Shown here one piece after another: positions 1-6,347 of a DNA stretch of 31,302 nt. Position 1 is the stretch's first letter; every line of letters begins with the position of its first letter. A program made the position numbers and the translations under genes. Source of the DNA: a virus; IMG/VR virus record IMGVR_UViG_3300045950_000038, positions 1-31,302 of that record. One strand, given 5' to 3'. Under the pieces are notes generated by a model. That model searched no databases. It worked only from the letters and a program-made list of their open reading frames with translations, and was not told where the DNA came from.

Positions 1-112
1 TCGCTCGCCGCTTACAGTTGCGGGGGCAGTCGGGGACTTGGCGGCTGATGCCTACACCTCACCCCGTTCCCTTTTCACCCGACTGCGCTTTGCGCCGTGC
101 CGGGAACCATCG
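1..112 (-). promoter_or_regulatory. Cobalamin riboswitch (partial, runs off left edge)
   Basis: Read on the minus strand, this stretch carries the conserved core of the adenosylcobalamin riboswitch. There is a GGTTCCC element near 105, then AAAAGGGAA followed by GGGGTGAGGTG, and finally CTGCCCCCGCAACTGTAAGC close to position 10. The distal part (the B12 box that pairs with the loop) and the regulated gene lie left of position 1. In this family ligand binding represses a downstream B12 synthesis or transport gene or a B12-independent isozyme. It belongs to the host chromosome, not the phage, since it sits outside the attachment core at 215-259. The motif match is direct; the regulated gene is unknown. 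Confidence 0.9.
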
Positions 113-214
113 CCTCGTGTCTGCGCCCGATCGGACCCTGGCGCAAGACGGAAAGCGACACCCGGATCGCAGCTTGCGGCAGCGGGCGGAGGGGTCGGAC
201 CGGGAGGGAAAGGA

Positions 215-259
215 TGGTGGCGAGGGAGGGACTCGAACCCTCGACCTTGCGATTATGAG
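215..259 (-). other. Prophage attachment core: 3' 45 nt of a CAT-anticodon tRNA gene
   Basis: On the minus strand this reads, in order, anticodon loop CTCATAA (anticodon CAT), 3' anticodon stem TCGCA, variable loop AGGTC, a perfect T arm (GAGGG TTCGAGT CCCTC), acceptor strand CCTCGCC, discriminator A and an encoded CCA. Upstream of the loop the sequence (TCCGC) no longer pairs with TCGCA, and no D arm or 5' acceptor strand is present. This is therefore a tRNA 3' fragment, elongator Met or Ile2 by its anticodon, not a functional gene. Tyrosine-recombinase phages commonly use tRNA 3' ends as att sites and leave such a fragment at one prophage end. Its orientation places the chromosome to the left and the prophage to the right. 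Confidence 0.85.
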
Positions 260-432
260 GCGGACCTAGAGCGTTGAAATCGCGGCCCGTCGCCGTAAAC
301 CGTGGTCAGATCGGCCCACGACAGATCAATGGGTTACGGGCGATGTGTAAACCGAAAAGCGAGGGTTTTGCCGCTGGCCGAGCGGTCGCGGGATACCCAC
401 AACGCAGGCTCTAGGCCGAAGCCCGAGCAACC
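260..432. other. Non-coding left end of the prophage
   Basis: No convincing gene is visible between the attachment core and the last phage gene. On the minus strand, just after the stop codon at 433, there is a small hairpin with a TTCG tetraloop (GGCTTCGGCC, about 410-421, flanked by GCTC/GAGC). It lacks a run of T, so it is at best a weak or Rho-aided transcript end for the late operon. Short ORFs reading through the tRNA fragment on the plus strand are artefacts. Confidence 0.5.
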
Positions 433-786
433 TCACCCGCCGATCCAGTCCAGCAGACAGACCTGCCCGGTGTCTCCGTCCGGCAGGTCGAGGCGCATTG
501 GATCCGCGATCACGCCTGGCGGCAAAGATACGACCTCGACAACGTCCGAATCAACGGCGTTGTGCCCGCCCACCGTCCGGTAGTGCAGCGTGACCGGCCC
601 GCGCGCTGTTTCCAGCGTCTCGTCGCGGTTGTAGAGGCCGCGCCGGTTCTCGATCACCACCACGGCAAAGCACGGCCCGGCAGGGCCGTGCTTTGCCATG
701 CGCGGCCTGATCACCTCGCCGTGGGCACCGTGCGGTGCCAGCACGACCAGCCCGAGGATCAGGGCCACGCCGAACGCGCGCATCAT
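433..786 (-). CDS. Small exported protein of unknown function
   Basis: A protein of about 117 aa. It begins with a typical signal peptide: Met-Met-Arg, a hydrophobic stretch of about 15 residues (ALILGLVVLAP), then HGAHG as a likely cleavage region. The mature part of about 95 residues has two cysteines (in GPCFAV and QVCLLD) that could form a periplasmic disulphide, and ends in LDWIGG. It is not recognised as a known family. It is the last gene of the late operon, directly after the spanin pair and next to the attachment site, where phages often carry lysis accessories or genes that change the lysogen. The ATG codons at 786 and 783 both overlap the TGA of the preceding gene; a GTG at 795 is a less likely start. 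Confidence 0.7.
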   Translation of the reverse strand: MMRAFGVALILGLVVLAPHGAHGEVIRPRMAKHGPAGPCFAVVVIENRRGLYNRDETLETARGPVTLHYRTVGGHNAVDSDVVEVVSLPPGVIADPMRLDLPDGDTGQVCLLDWIGG

Positions 787-1001
787 TCGGCGCACCGCGC
801 GTCGATCAGGTCGATCAACCGCGCGCCAGCCAGCAGGGCGCGTTCGTCCGCCGTCTCGGCCAGCGCCGCCGCGAGGTCGGCCCGCGCCGCCCGCGTCCCC
901 GCGCAGACCGGGTCCGGCACGTCAACGGGTGCCGGGGTCGCGCTTACGCATCCGCTCACGAGCGGCAGCAGCAGTATCAGACACAGAGCGCGCATCAGCA
1001 T
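783..1001 (-). CDS. Rz1-like outer-membrane spanin lipoprotein (o-spanin)
   Basis: A 72-aa lipoprotein precursor. A short charged start and a leucine-rich signal end in the lipobox LVSG|C, with the acylated cysteine at residue 18. A proline-containing segment (TPAPVDVPDPV) and a helical, alanine-rich tail follow. The gene starts inside the 922-1185 gene in another reading frame, with AAGGA about 7 nt before its ATG. An overlapped lipoprotein gene of this size after endolysin and holin is the hallmark of the Rz/Rz1 spanin pair, which fuses inner and outer membranes in the last step of Gram-negative host lysis. The role is inferred from architecture and position, because spanins diverge too much for a sequence match. 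Confidence 0.75.
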   Translation of the reverse strand: MLMRALCLILLLPLVSGCVSATPAPVDVPDPVCAGTRAARADLAAALAETADERALLAGARLIDLIDARCAE

Positions 1002-1185
1002 CGGCCATCCTTTCCTGGGCTTTGCGGTCGGAGTCAGCGGCGCGCGCCTCGGACTCGGCGCGCCGCGCCTCCGCGACAGCGCGCTCCTCCATCTGCCCGC
1101 CGCGCCGCGCCGCGCGCATCAGGGCCAGGATCATCAGGCCGAGGACGGCGAGGATGCCCCCCGCCGCCAGCAGTTGCGTCCACAC
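922..1185 (-). CDS. Rz-like inner-membrane spanin (i-spanin)
   Basis: An 87-aa protein with one N-terminal membrane segment (residues about 5-24, AGGILAVLGLMILALM). The highly charged helical remainder, rich in Ala, Arg and Glu, is predicted to be a coiled coil. This type II membrane layout is that of an i-spanin, which reaches across the periplasm to the o-spanin encoded in the overlapping frame (783-1001). It follows the holin gene by 3 nt and begins with GTG at 1185. The 80-nt overlap between the two genes resembles other nested or overlapping Rz/Rz1 pairs. Without the overlapping lipoprotein it would only be called a small membrane protein. Confidence 0.7.
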   Translation of the reverse strand: MWTQLLAAGGILAVLGLMILALMRAARRGGQMEERAVAEARRAESEARAADSDRKAQERMADADARSVSDTAAAARERMRKRDPGTR

Positions 1186-1188
1186 GGC

Positions 1189-1395
1189 TCACCCGATCCG
1201 CTTGGTCGCGGTGATACGGCCCCAGATCGCCAGCAGGCCGCCGACCGCCATGACGATCCGCTCGACCATCTCGACCACCGAGGCCTGGTCCTCGGCGCTG
1301 AATGTGTAGCCGAACAGCCCGGCGACGGCGGCCACGACGACCAGCAGGCCGCCCCACACGGTTTTGGAGGCCAGAAGCCCCTTGGTTCCTTCCAT
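1189..1395 (-). CDS. Holin-like small membrane protein
   Basis: A 68-aa protein starting MEGTKGLLASKTVWGG. There are two hydrophobic segments (about residues 11-30 and 48-60), separated by an acidic stretch (SAEDQASVVEMVE), and the C-terminus is basic (TATKRIG). The layout SKTVWGG - membrane helix - short polar link - IVMAVGGLLAIWGR - basic tail is common in phage proteins encoded beside endolysins. Holins form the inner-membrane lesions that time lysis and release or activate the endolysin. AGGAG lies 6 nt before the ATG at 1395, which favours this start over the longer ORF open from 1533. Holin function is inferred from size, topology and neighbours. Confidence 0.7.
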   Translation of the reverse strand: MEGTKGLLASKTVWGGLLVVVAAVAGLFGYTFSAEDQASVVEMVERIVMAVGGLLAIWGRITATKRIG

Positions 1396-1439
1396 CTCAT
1401 GCTCCTGCGTTGATGAATGCCGCCAACCCGGCGGCTGGG

Positions 1440-1922
1440 TTACAGCGCGGCTGCGACCAACCCGCGAATCCGGTCGCCGACCTCCACCGGGTCGCCGGGG
1501 CGGTCCATGCCGGGCAGCCAGCAGATATCCCATTTGCCGCGCTGCGGAATTTTCAGCGTCGGCTGCACCTCGGCGTGCGACAGGAGCGTCGCGCGCGTGA
1601 CCGGAATCCGATACTCGCGCGCCAATGCGGCGCAGAGCCGGACCAGCTCCGACACCTGCGCCGGCGTGATCGGGAATTTCCCCGCGTTGAACGGGCGATC
1701 CACGGCCCCAGCCATCGCGGCCAGCGCGACGCCAATCGACCCGGTGTTGCAGTTGCGCGTGTGGGCCGCGTAGGCGCCGGGCCGAGGCCGCAGATTGGCG
1801 CTGATCGGGAACCGGCCGGGGTGCACACGCCCGGCGCCGTCGATCACCCGGTGATAGTGCGTCAGGGACAGACCGGTCGGCGTGTGCGTGCCCCCGGTCC
1901 AGTGCAGGATGATGCGTTGCAT
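1440..1922 (-). CDS. Endolysin: N-acetylmuramoyl-L-alanine amidase
   Basis: A 160-aa single-domain enzyme of the amidase_2/PGRP fold, which cuts the bond between N-acetylmuramic acid and the L-Ala of the peptide stem. The zinc site can be read as His7 in ILHWTGG, His116 in LLSHAEVQ and Asp132 in RGKWDIC. The central HTRNCNTGSIGVAL segment is the family's conserved core strand. It has no signal peptide, so export would depend on the adjacent holin. No separate wall-binding domain is present. It starts at an ATG with GGAG about 8 nt upstream. It sits between a tail-side membrane/coiled-coil protein and the holin. Confidence 0.92.
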   Translation of the reverse strand: MQRIILHWTGGTHTPTGLSLTHYHRVIDGAGRVHPGRFPISANLRPRPGAYAAHTRNCNTGSIGVALAAMAGAVDRPFNAGKFPITPAQVSELVRLCAALAREYRIPVTRATLLSHAEVQPTLKIPQRGKWDICWLPGMDRPGDPVEVGDRIRGLVAAAL

Positions 1923-1950
1923 TGCCTGATCTCCGAAATGGGCCTGGCGC

Positions 1951-2256
1951 CTACGGCCTCTGGCCAGTGGACAGGGCGCGCAGGATCGCGTTCGTCTCGC
2001 GCTGCGCCAGTTTCAGCTCGTCGAGGGTCTCCTTGATCCCGTCCAACCGCGCCGCCATCGTCGATTGGCCGTTCTCGACCGACCGCAGGCGCGAATCGGA
2101 CCCGGCCGACGCTGCCTCCATTTTCGACAGCCGATCCTCGATATCGCCCACCGAACTGCTCAACTCGCCCCACGCGACCGCCATCGCGACCGCCATCGCG
2201 GCCAGCGGGATCAGCGTGCCGAGGTTGAATTCGAACTTCATCTGCGGTCCTGTCAT
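1951..2256 (-). CDS. Membrane-anchored coiled-coil protein, unknown
   Basis: A 101-aa protein. After a short polar start (MTGPQMKFEFNLG) there is one membrane helix (LIPLAAMAVAMAVAWGE, about residues 14-31). The rest is a long amphipathic helix with heptad-like spacing, probably a coiled coil (IEDRLSKMEAA to ETLDELKLAQRE). AGGAAAG precedes the first ATG (2256), which favours it over Met6. Small proteins of this design often stand next to endolysin genes in prophages of this group, but their role is not established. A lysis accessory or a minor virion component are both possible. Confidence 0.7.
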   Translation of the reverse strand: MTGPQMKFEFNLGTLIPLAAMAVAMAVAWGELSSSVGDIEDRLSKMEAASAGSDSRLRSVENGQSTMAARLDGIKETLDELKLAQRETNAILRALSTGQRP

Positions 2257-2329
2257 CGTGCTTTCCTGCGTAGAATGTGCAACGACCGCCCGGTTGGGCG
2301 GTCGCTGCGGAAGTTGTCGGGGGAGAGCG

Positions 2330-2653
2330 TCACGCGATATCCTCTGTGATCTTTACCCGGATGAAGTCACTGTTCGGGAAGGTCTCGATCGATCCTCCTG
2401 TATAGGTGACCTCGAACTCAGCTTCGTAGAATCCGGCCGTGTCCACGTCTGCTGGATGCCAGTCGTAACGAACTGTCGGCGTCCCGGTGGACGTGACAGT
2501 AACAGCGGCTGCCCTGCTGACCTTCACCGCCCCTTCTTTCATCCGCATGTTGAAGCGTACAGTCGCGCCGGTCAGGTCCACTGATTCCGGGAATAGTGCG
2601 TAGACCAGCGACGGCGAAGTGTCGCCCTTCTTCAGGTAGAACGTTTCCCGCAT
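2330..2653 (-). CDS. BppU N-terminal-like baseplate/tail-tip protein
   Basis: A 107-aa beta-rich protein. It shows the pattern of the N-terminal domain of BppU-type baseplate upper proteins: a start like FYLKKGDTSPSL, VDLTGATVRFNMR, a central valine-rich repeat, YDWHPADVDTAGFYEAEFEVTY, and an end in IRVKI. In tailed phages this Ig-like domain mounts receptor-binding or accessory proteins on the tail tip. Here it stands alone, directly after the glycine-rich fibre gene (1 nt between the fibre stop and its ATG), so it probably decorates the fibre or tip. The family assignment is by pattern, not by search. Confidence 0.72.
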   Translation of the reverse strand: MRETFYLKKGDTSPSLVYALFPESVDLTGATVRFNMRMKEGAVKVSRAAAVTVTSTGTPTVRYDWHPADVDTAGFYEAEFEVTYTGGSIETFPNSDFIRVKITEDIA

Positions 2654-2654
2654 G

Positions 2655-4310
2655 TCACCCCTCGATCAGTGATCCGCCATTGGCCCGCCGGGCCAGGGTT
2701 CCGCCGTTCTGCGATTGGCCCAGCCCGCCGCCGTTGGCGCTTTGGCCGGGGAAGGCTGCGCGGCCCGGCGAAAGCGACTGGACGATGCCCGCCGCCGTCC
2801 CGAACAGCGCGACCGTGCCGACCGCCACGCCCCGCGCCAGCGTGCCGCCAGTGGCCGACCCCGTGAAGCCGACGAAACCGGAAGCCGTGCCGCGCGCCGG
2901 GGCTTGGCCGTTGGCGGCCCCCGTGATCGGGAGCAAGCCGGAAGCCGTGCCCACCACGCGCGCCGCGCCGGGGGCAGACCCGGTGAAGGCTATGACGCCA
3001 CTGGCCTGCCCCCGGACGCGCGCCGCGCCGGAAGCCGCTCCGGCAAGCGGGAACGCCCCGGCCGCCACCCCTGTTGCACTGCCAGCCGCCGCGACGGTGC
3101 CGGATGCCGACCCGGCAAGCGGCAGATCGCCCGTGGCCGCCCCCGCCGCCCTTGCTGTTGCAGCGCCGGACCCGGTAATGGGCAATGCGCCAGAGGCCGT
3201 CCCTGAGGCCCGTGCAGCGCCCGTGCCAGTGCCGGTGATGGGCAGCGCCCCTGATGCCTGCCCAGATACCCTTGCGGCCCCTGTGGCGCCACCTGTGAAC
3301 GGCAGGGATCCGCTCGCCTGCCCCGCGACAGGTGCAACCCCCGTCGTGCTGCCGGTCAGGGGCAGACTGCCCGAGGCTGTCCCGGCGGCTCTTGCTGCGC
3401 CCGTCGCCGATCCGGTAAAGGCCATGCTGCCGCTGGCGGTGCCCGTGACGCCTCCGCCACCCGCCCCATACGGGACGAAGATGATGACCGTGCCGTCGCC
3501 GCCGTCGCCGCCATTAGCCACTGTCCCACCGGCATTGATGCACGCACCACCCGCACCGCCGCCGAGACCGTCAGTGCCCGCGCCGGGGGTCGGGCTGGCA
3601 AAAGTGCCACCAGTGCCGCCGCCACCAGTGCCGGGAGTTCCTGCAGCGGACGCACCGGCACCAGCGCCGCCACCACCATAAGTGACTGACGCCCCCGTGA
3701 TCGACGACGCAACACCGTTGCCGCCGTTCTTGCCAGACGCAGCGGCACCAGCGCCACCGCCGCCACCGGAGTTTGAAGTATCTGCTGCGGCTGCACCGCT
3801 GTTGCCTTGCCCGGCAGTTCCAGAACCACCACTGCCCGGAGAACCGCCGTCTCCACCGCCGCCACCGCCGCCAGAACCACCCGAAAGGCCAGATTGGTTG
3901 GGGTTGCTCTGGGCACCACCGGCACCGCCACCTACGGCCGCAGCAGGAGCATTTGTGCCGACAATCGACGAGTTGCCGCCGCTTGTTCCACGATTGGCTG
4001 GGTCTGTCGATCCAGTCCCCCCCAGACCCACCGTAACAATGTAACTGGACGCAGTGGCAAGGAAGGTCGAGGTCGTCAGACCCCCGACAACACCGCCGCC
4101 GCCCCCAGCACCTGTGGCAAAGCCATAGTTCGCAGCACCGGAAGCGCCGCCACCCGCAACGATCAGGTAGTAGATCGTCGCCCCCGCTACCGGGGTGAAC
4201 GTCCCGCCGCCCGGTCCCCACTCGAACACCTGCCCGAGAACGCCGTCGAACGTGACGTTCTCGGTGATCGTCGGCGAGCCGGTGTAGGCCGTGATCTGGC
4301 TGGTGGGCAT
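2655..4310 (-). CDS. Glycine-rich tail fibre with 20-residue tandem repeats
   Basis: A 551-aa protein in three parts. Residues 1 to about 85 form a beta domain (MPTSQITAYTGSPTIT, VFEWGPGGGTF, IYYLIVAGGG). Residues about 86-285 are a glycine-rich domain with runs such as GGSGGGGGGG and an end in GGDGGDGTVIIFVPYG, as in phage fibre adhesins that fold into a polyglycine-II sandwich. Residues 290-513 hold eleven tandem copies of about 20 residues (consensus GTASGxLPxTGxATGAARxx), followed by a short Asn/Gly-rich tail. The N-terminal part most likely attaches to the tail tip. It resembles the second glycine-rich protein at 5237-6340. Host-receptor binding is inferred. Confidence 0.8.
   Translation of the reverse strand: MPTSQITAYTGSPTITENVTFDGVLGQVFEWGPGGGTFTPVAGATIYYLIVAGGGASGAANYGFATGAGGGGGVVGGLTTSTFLATASSYIVTVGLGGTGSTDPANRGTSGGNSSIVGTNAPAAAVGGGAGGAQSNPNQSGLSGGSGGGGGGGDGGSPGSGGSGTAGQGNSGAAAADTSNSGGGGGAGAAASGKNGGNGVASSITGASVTYGGGGAGAGASAAGTPGTGGGGTGGTFASPTPGAGTDGLGGGAGGACINAGGTVANGGDGGDGTVIIFVPYGAGGGGVTGTASGSMAFTGSATGAARAAGTASGSLPLTGSTTGVAPVAGQASGSLPFTGGATGAARVSGQASGALPITGTGTGAARASGTASGALPITGSGAATARAAGAATGDLPLAGSASGTVAAAGSATGVAAGAFPLAGAASGAARVRGQASGVIAFTGSAPGAARVVGTASGLLPITGAANGQAPARGTASGFVGFTGSATGGTLARGVAVGTVALFGTAAGIVQSLSPGRAAFPGQSANGGGLGQSQNGGTLARRANGGSLIEG
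2772..3443 (-). repeat. 60-bp tandem repeats inside the fibre gene (11 copies)
   Basis: This region encodes residues 290-513 of the glycine-rich fibre as eleven head-to-tail units. Ten are 60 bp and one, the seventh, is 72 bp, carrying four extra residues (GVAAGAF in place of a plain GxLP). Each unit reads roughly G(T/Q)ASG-xLPxTG-xATG-AARxx. The copies differ at the DNA level, so the array is old or kept in frame by selection. Unit-length steps suggest expansion and contraction by recombination without loss of frame. Confidence 0.85.
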
Positions 4311-4334
4311 GGACGATGCGCCCTTCTGGCTGCG

Positions 4335-4736
4335 TCAGGCCCCGCCAGCCGTCAGCGTGAACGCGGTGATCGTGACCTGCTGGCCCACGGCCAGGACGTT
4401 GTTGTCGAGCGTCATGTCCCCGCCGCCGCCGGTGGCGGTCACAGTGCCCTGGATGTGGCAGGTCGCGCCCTGCTTGATGCGGAAGTGCCCGGCGGTCCCG
4501 GCTGCATCCGCCGCCGCATCCTGCCAGGTGCCCGCCAGCGCTTTCGAACCGCCCGAGGCAGCGGCAAGCCAGTCGGACGGCAGCGCCATGGTCGCAAGCA
4601 CGGTGCCGCTGTCCGCGGTGGCGCATGTGGCAGGCGGGGCGCCGGTGCGCAGCTCCAGCGTCGGGCTGACCCCGATAGCGGTTTCGATGGCGTCAAGCGC
4701 GGCGTTGCGGGCCGCGACCGAGAATTGAAAGGCCAT
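4335..4736 (-). CDS. Conserved phage tail-region protein, unknown
   Basis: A 133-aa protein that opens MAFQFSVAARNAALDAIE, continues with ELRTGAPPATC, and has a beta-rich second half that ends in ITAFTLTAGGA. Proteins with this start and ending are frequent beside fibre genes in alphaproteobacterial prophages, and are probably structural parts of the tail tip or fibre. The assignment is from general likeness and location only. GGAG lies 8 nt before the ATG at 4736. It has no signal peptide or membrane segment. Confidence 0.65.
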   Translation of the reverse strand: MAFQFSVAARNAALDAIETAIGVSPTLELRTGAPPATCATADSGTVLATMALPSDWLAAASGGSKALAGTWQDAAADAAGTAGHFRIKQGATCHIQGTVTATGGGGDMTLDNNVLAVGQQVTITAFTLTAGGA

Positions 4737-4795
4737 TGGTCAGTCTCCTTCGTTCGCCCGGTGGGCGGTTGGTCGTGGTGTCGGTGGTGGTTGGG

Positions 4796-5221
4796 TCAGG
4801 GCCAGGTGATCTCGGGAAGTGCTGCGATCACGTCTTCTGGCGTCAGGTCGTCCGGCGCCTCGACCCACAGGGCATGGACCCTGGTCCAGACGGCATCGCG
4901 CCAGCCGACAAAGGCCGCTGCTTCGGCCGCCCAAGCGGGATTTGTGCTGCCGAGGTAGGAGGCGAGCGAGACGCCGCTGTCGTAAAGGCGGGAGACGGCG
5001 ACGGCGTCGACATGGGCCTGCACCGCAGCGCGGCAAGCCTCGATGGTCAACGGTTCTGGAACCGGCGGCTGAGGCGGGGCGAAGGCCTGGCCGTCCCAGG
5101 TCCATCCGATTCCTGCCGCGCCGGTAAGGACGGGCCAGCCAAGTGCCCAATCCGGTATGAGCCCCGCTTCAACCTCGATGACGTTGACGACCATGCCCGC
5201 TTCGATCTGTGCCAGTTGCAT
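4796..5221 (-). CDS. Tail fibre accessory/assembly-like protein
   Basis: A 141-aa protein. The N-terminal part (MQLAQIEAGMVVNVIEVE, WTWDGQAFAPPQPP) has the form of a small domain found in many tail-fibre assembly-type proteins, in which a WxWDGxxF strand precedes a proline-rich hinge. The C-terminal part is helical (EAAAFVGWRDAVWTRVHALW). The ATG at 5221 has GGGAG about 8-9 nt upstream and is preferred over the GTG at 5236. It lies directly after the second glycine-rich fibre, the usual place for a fibre chaperone. The chaperone role is an inference. Confidence 0.6.
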   Translation of the reverse strand: MQLAQIEAGMVVNVIEVEAGLIPDWALGWPVLTGAAGIGWTWDGQAFAPPQPPVPEPLTIEACRAAVQAHVDAVAVSRLYDSGVSLASYLGSTNPAWAAEAAAFVGWRDAVWTRVHALWVEAPDDLTPEDVIAALPEITWP

Positions 5222-5236
5222 GCTGTTCTCTCCCAC

Positions 5237-6340
5237 TCAGATCCAGACGCGGACTTCTCCGCGCGCGCCGGCACCGTTTTCGCCGCCGCCACCGCCAGGC
5301 GCGCTGCCCGCGGTGTTGGGCGCACCGCCACGGCCGCCGTTAAGCGAATAACCTCCTATACCGCTGGACCCGGAAGAGCCTACGCGACCACCTCCGCCAG
5401 CGCCGCCAAGGACTGCATTTCCGCCGTTTCCGCCCGAGTTCGAAGCGCCGCCGCCACCGCCGCCACCGCCGCCGCCCCACAGGGTTTGGGCGTTCCCGCC
5501 TGCCCCGCCGACGACCGACGCCCCGGCGGTGCCGCCAGGTCCGCCCCCGACAGGACCCCAGGAACTGGCATTTGCCGCAGCAAGCTCGCCACCGCCGCCG
5601 CCGCCAGCTCCTCCGGTACTGCCGGAGCCGCTCGTGCCGCGCCCTCCGCCAAATGCGGTCGCAAGCGCCCCGAACGATGTGTTCCCCCCATTTGAAAGCA
5701 CAGCGCCACCCGCACCGATGGTGACGCTGACGCTTGTCGGCACGTCTGCGGCTCGGCGTCTGATGGAAGAGTAGCCGCCTCCGCCACCACCACCCCCGCC
5801 GGCGGTAGAGACACTTGTCCCGCCGCCGCCGCCACCACCCCAAAGCTCGACCGTGATCATCGTGTCGTCATCAAGACCGGCAGGCTTGTTCCATGTTCCG
5901 GATGCCGTGAACTGCCAGTAGTAGCGCGCCCCGCCGCCACCTGCCGCCGACAGAAGCGGGCTGAGGATACGGAACGCGCCGCCAATGTATTCCAGAAGGC
6001 TGCGCAGGCCGGCTCCGATTGACCCGGCGATCAGTGCGCTTCCCGCCGCGTCCAGGACCGGAACGGCCGCCCCGCCGTTCAACGCCAGAGTCACCCCGGC
6101 GGTGTTGGCAGCGCCCCAGGTGATCTGGAACTTCATCCCGTCGACCAGACCGCCTCCATCCAGCGCAGGGTCCAACGTCGCCGTCACCGCGTTCGCAGTT
6201 CCGCCAACCGCCGTCAAGGGCAGGGCCGATGCATCGAAAAGCGTCTTGAACCGTTCGGAATACTGCCGCAACAGCCCGGACGCGCCGCCGCCCGGCAGGG
6301 GCGGCGGCGTCAGATCGCTGAACGTGGTTCTGCTTGCCAT
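5237..6340 (-). CDS. Glycine-rich tail fibre / adhesin
   Basis: A 367-aa protein. Residues 1 to about 140 are a mixed domain (LLRQYSERFKTLFDAS, GMKFQITWGAANTAGVTLALNG) that likely attaches to the tail tip. Residues about 141-170 form a beta stretch (YYWQFTASGTWNKPAGLD, TMITVELWGGGGGG). The remainder is a glycine-rich domain with long Gly runs, ending GARGEVRVWI. The SGTWNKP...ITVELWGGGGGG motif followed by a polyglycine body is a well-known phage adhesin architecture. It starts 7 nt after the stop of the J gene, where the first distal tail fibre is expected. It probably contacts the host surface. Confidence 0.82.
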   Translation of the reverse strand: MASRTTFSDLTPPPLPGGGASGLLRQYSERFKTLFDASALPLTAVGGTANAVTATLDPALDGGGLVDGMKFQITWGAANTAGVTLALNGGAAVPVLDAAGSALIAGSIGAGLRSLLEYIGGAFRILSPLLSAAGGGGARYYWQFTASGTWNKPAGLDDDTMITVELWGGGGGGGTSVSTAGGGGGGGGGYSSIRRRAADVPTSVSVTIGAGGAVLSNGGNTSFGALATAFGGGRGTSGSGSTGGAGGGGGGELAAANASSWGPVGGGPGGTAGASVVGGAGGNAQTLWGGGGGGGGGGASNSGGNGGNAVLGGAGGGGRVGSSGSSGIGGYSLNGGRGGAPNTAGSAPGGGGGENGAGARGEVRVWI

Positions 6341-6347
6341 GTGATCC

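Noticed and set aside
247-253. TTGCGAT operator copy at the attachment core
   Set aside because: The 7-mer is part of the tRNA anticodon stem-loop and a single copy is expected by chance; no promoter is nearby.
18-277. Plus-strand ORFs with GRDSNPRP- or GTRTLDL-like sequence
   Set aside because: These are well-known false proteins made by translating tRNA sequence; they cross the riboswitch and tRNA fragment.
215-300. Functional tRNA gene
   Set aside because: The 5' acceptor strand, D arm and 5' anticodon stem are missing; only the 3' part can fold.
2655-6340. Diversity-generating retroelement acting on the fibres
   Set aside because: No reverse transcriptase and no template/variable repeat pair is visible; fibre repeats are simple tandem units.
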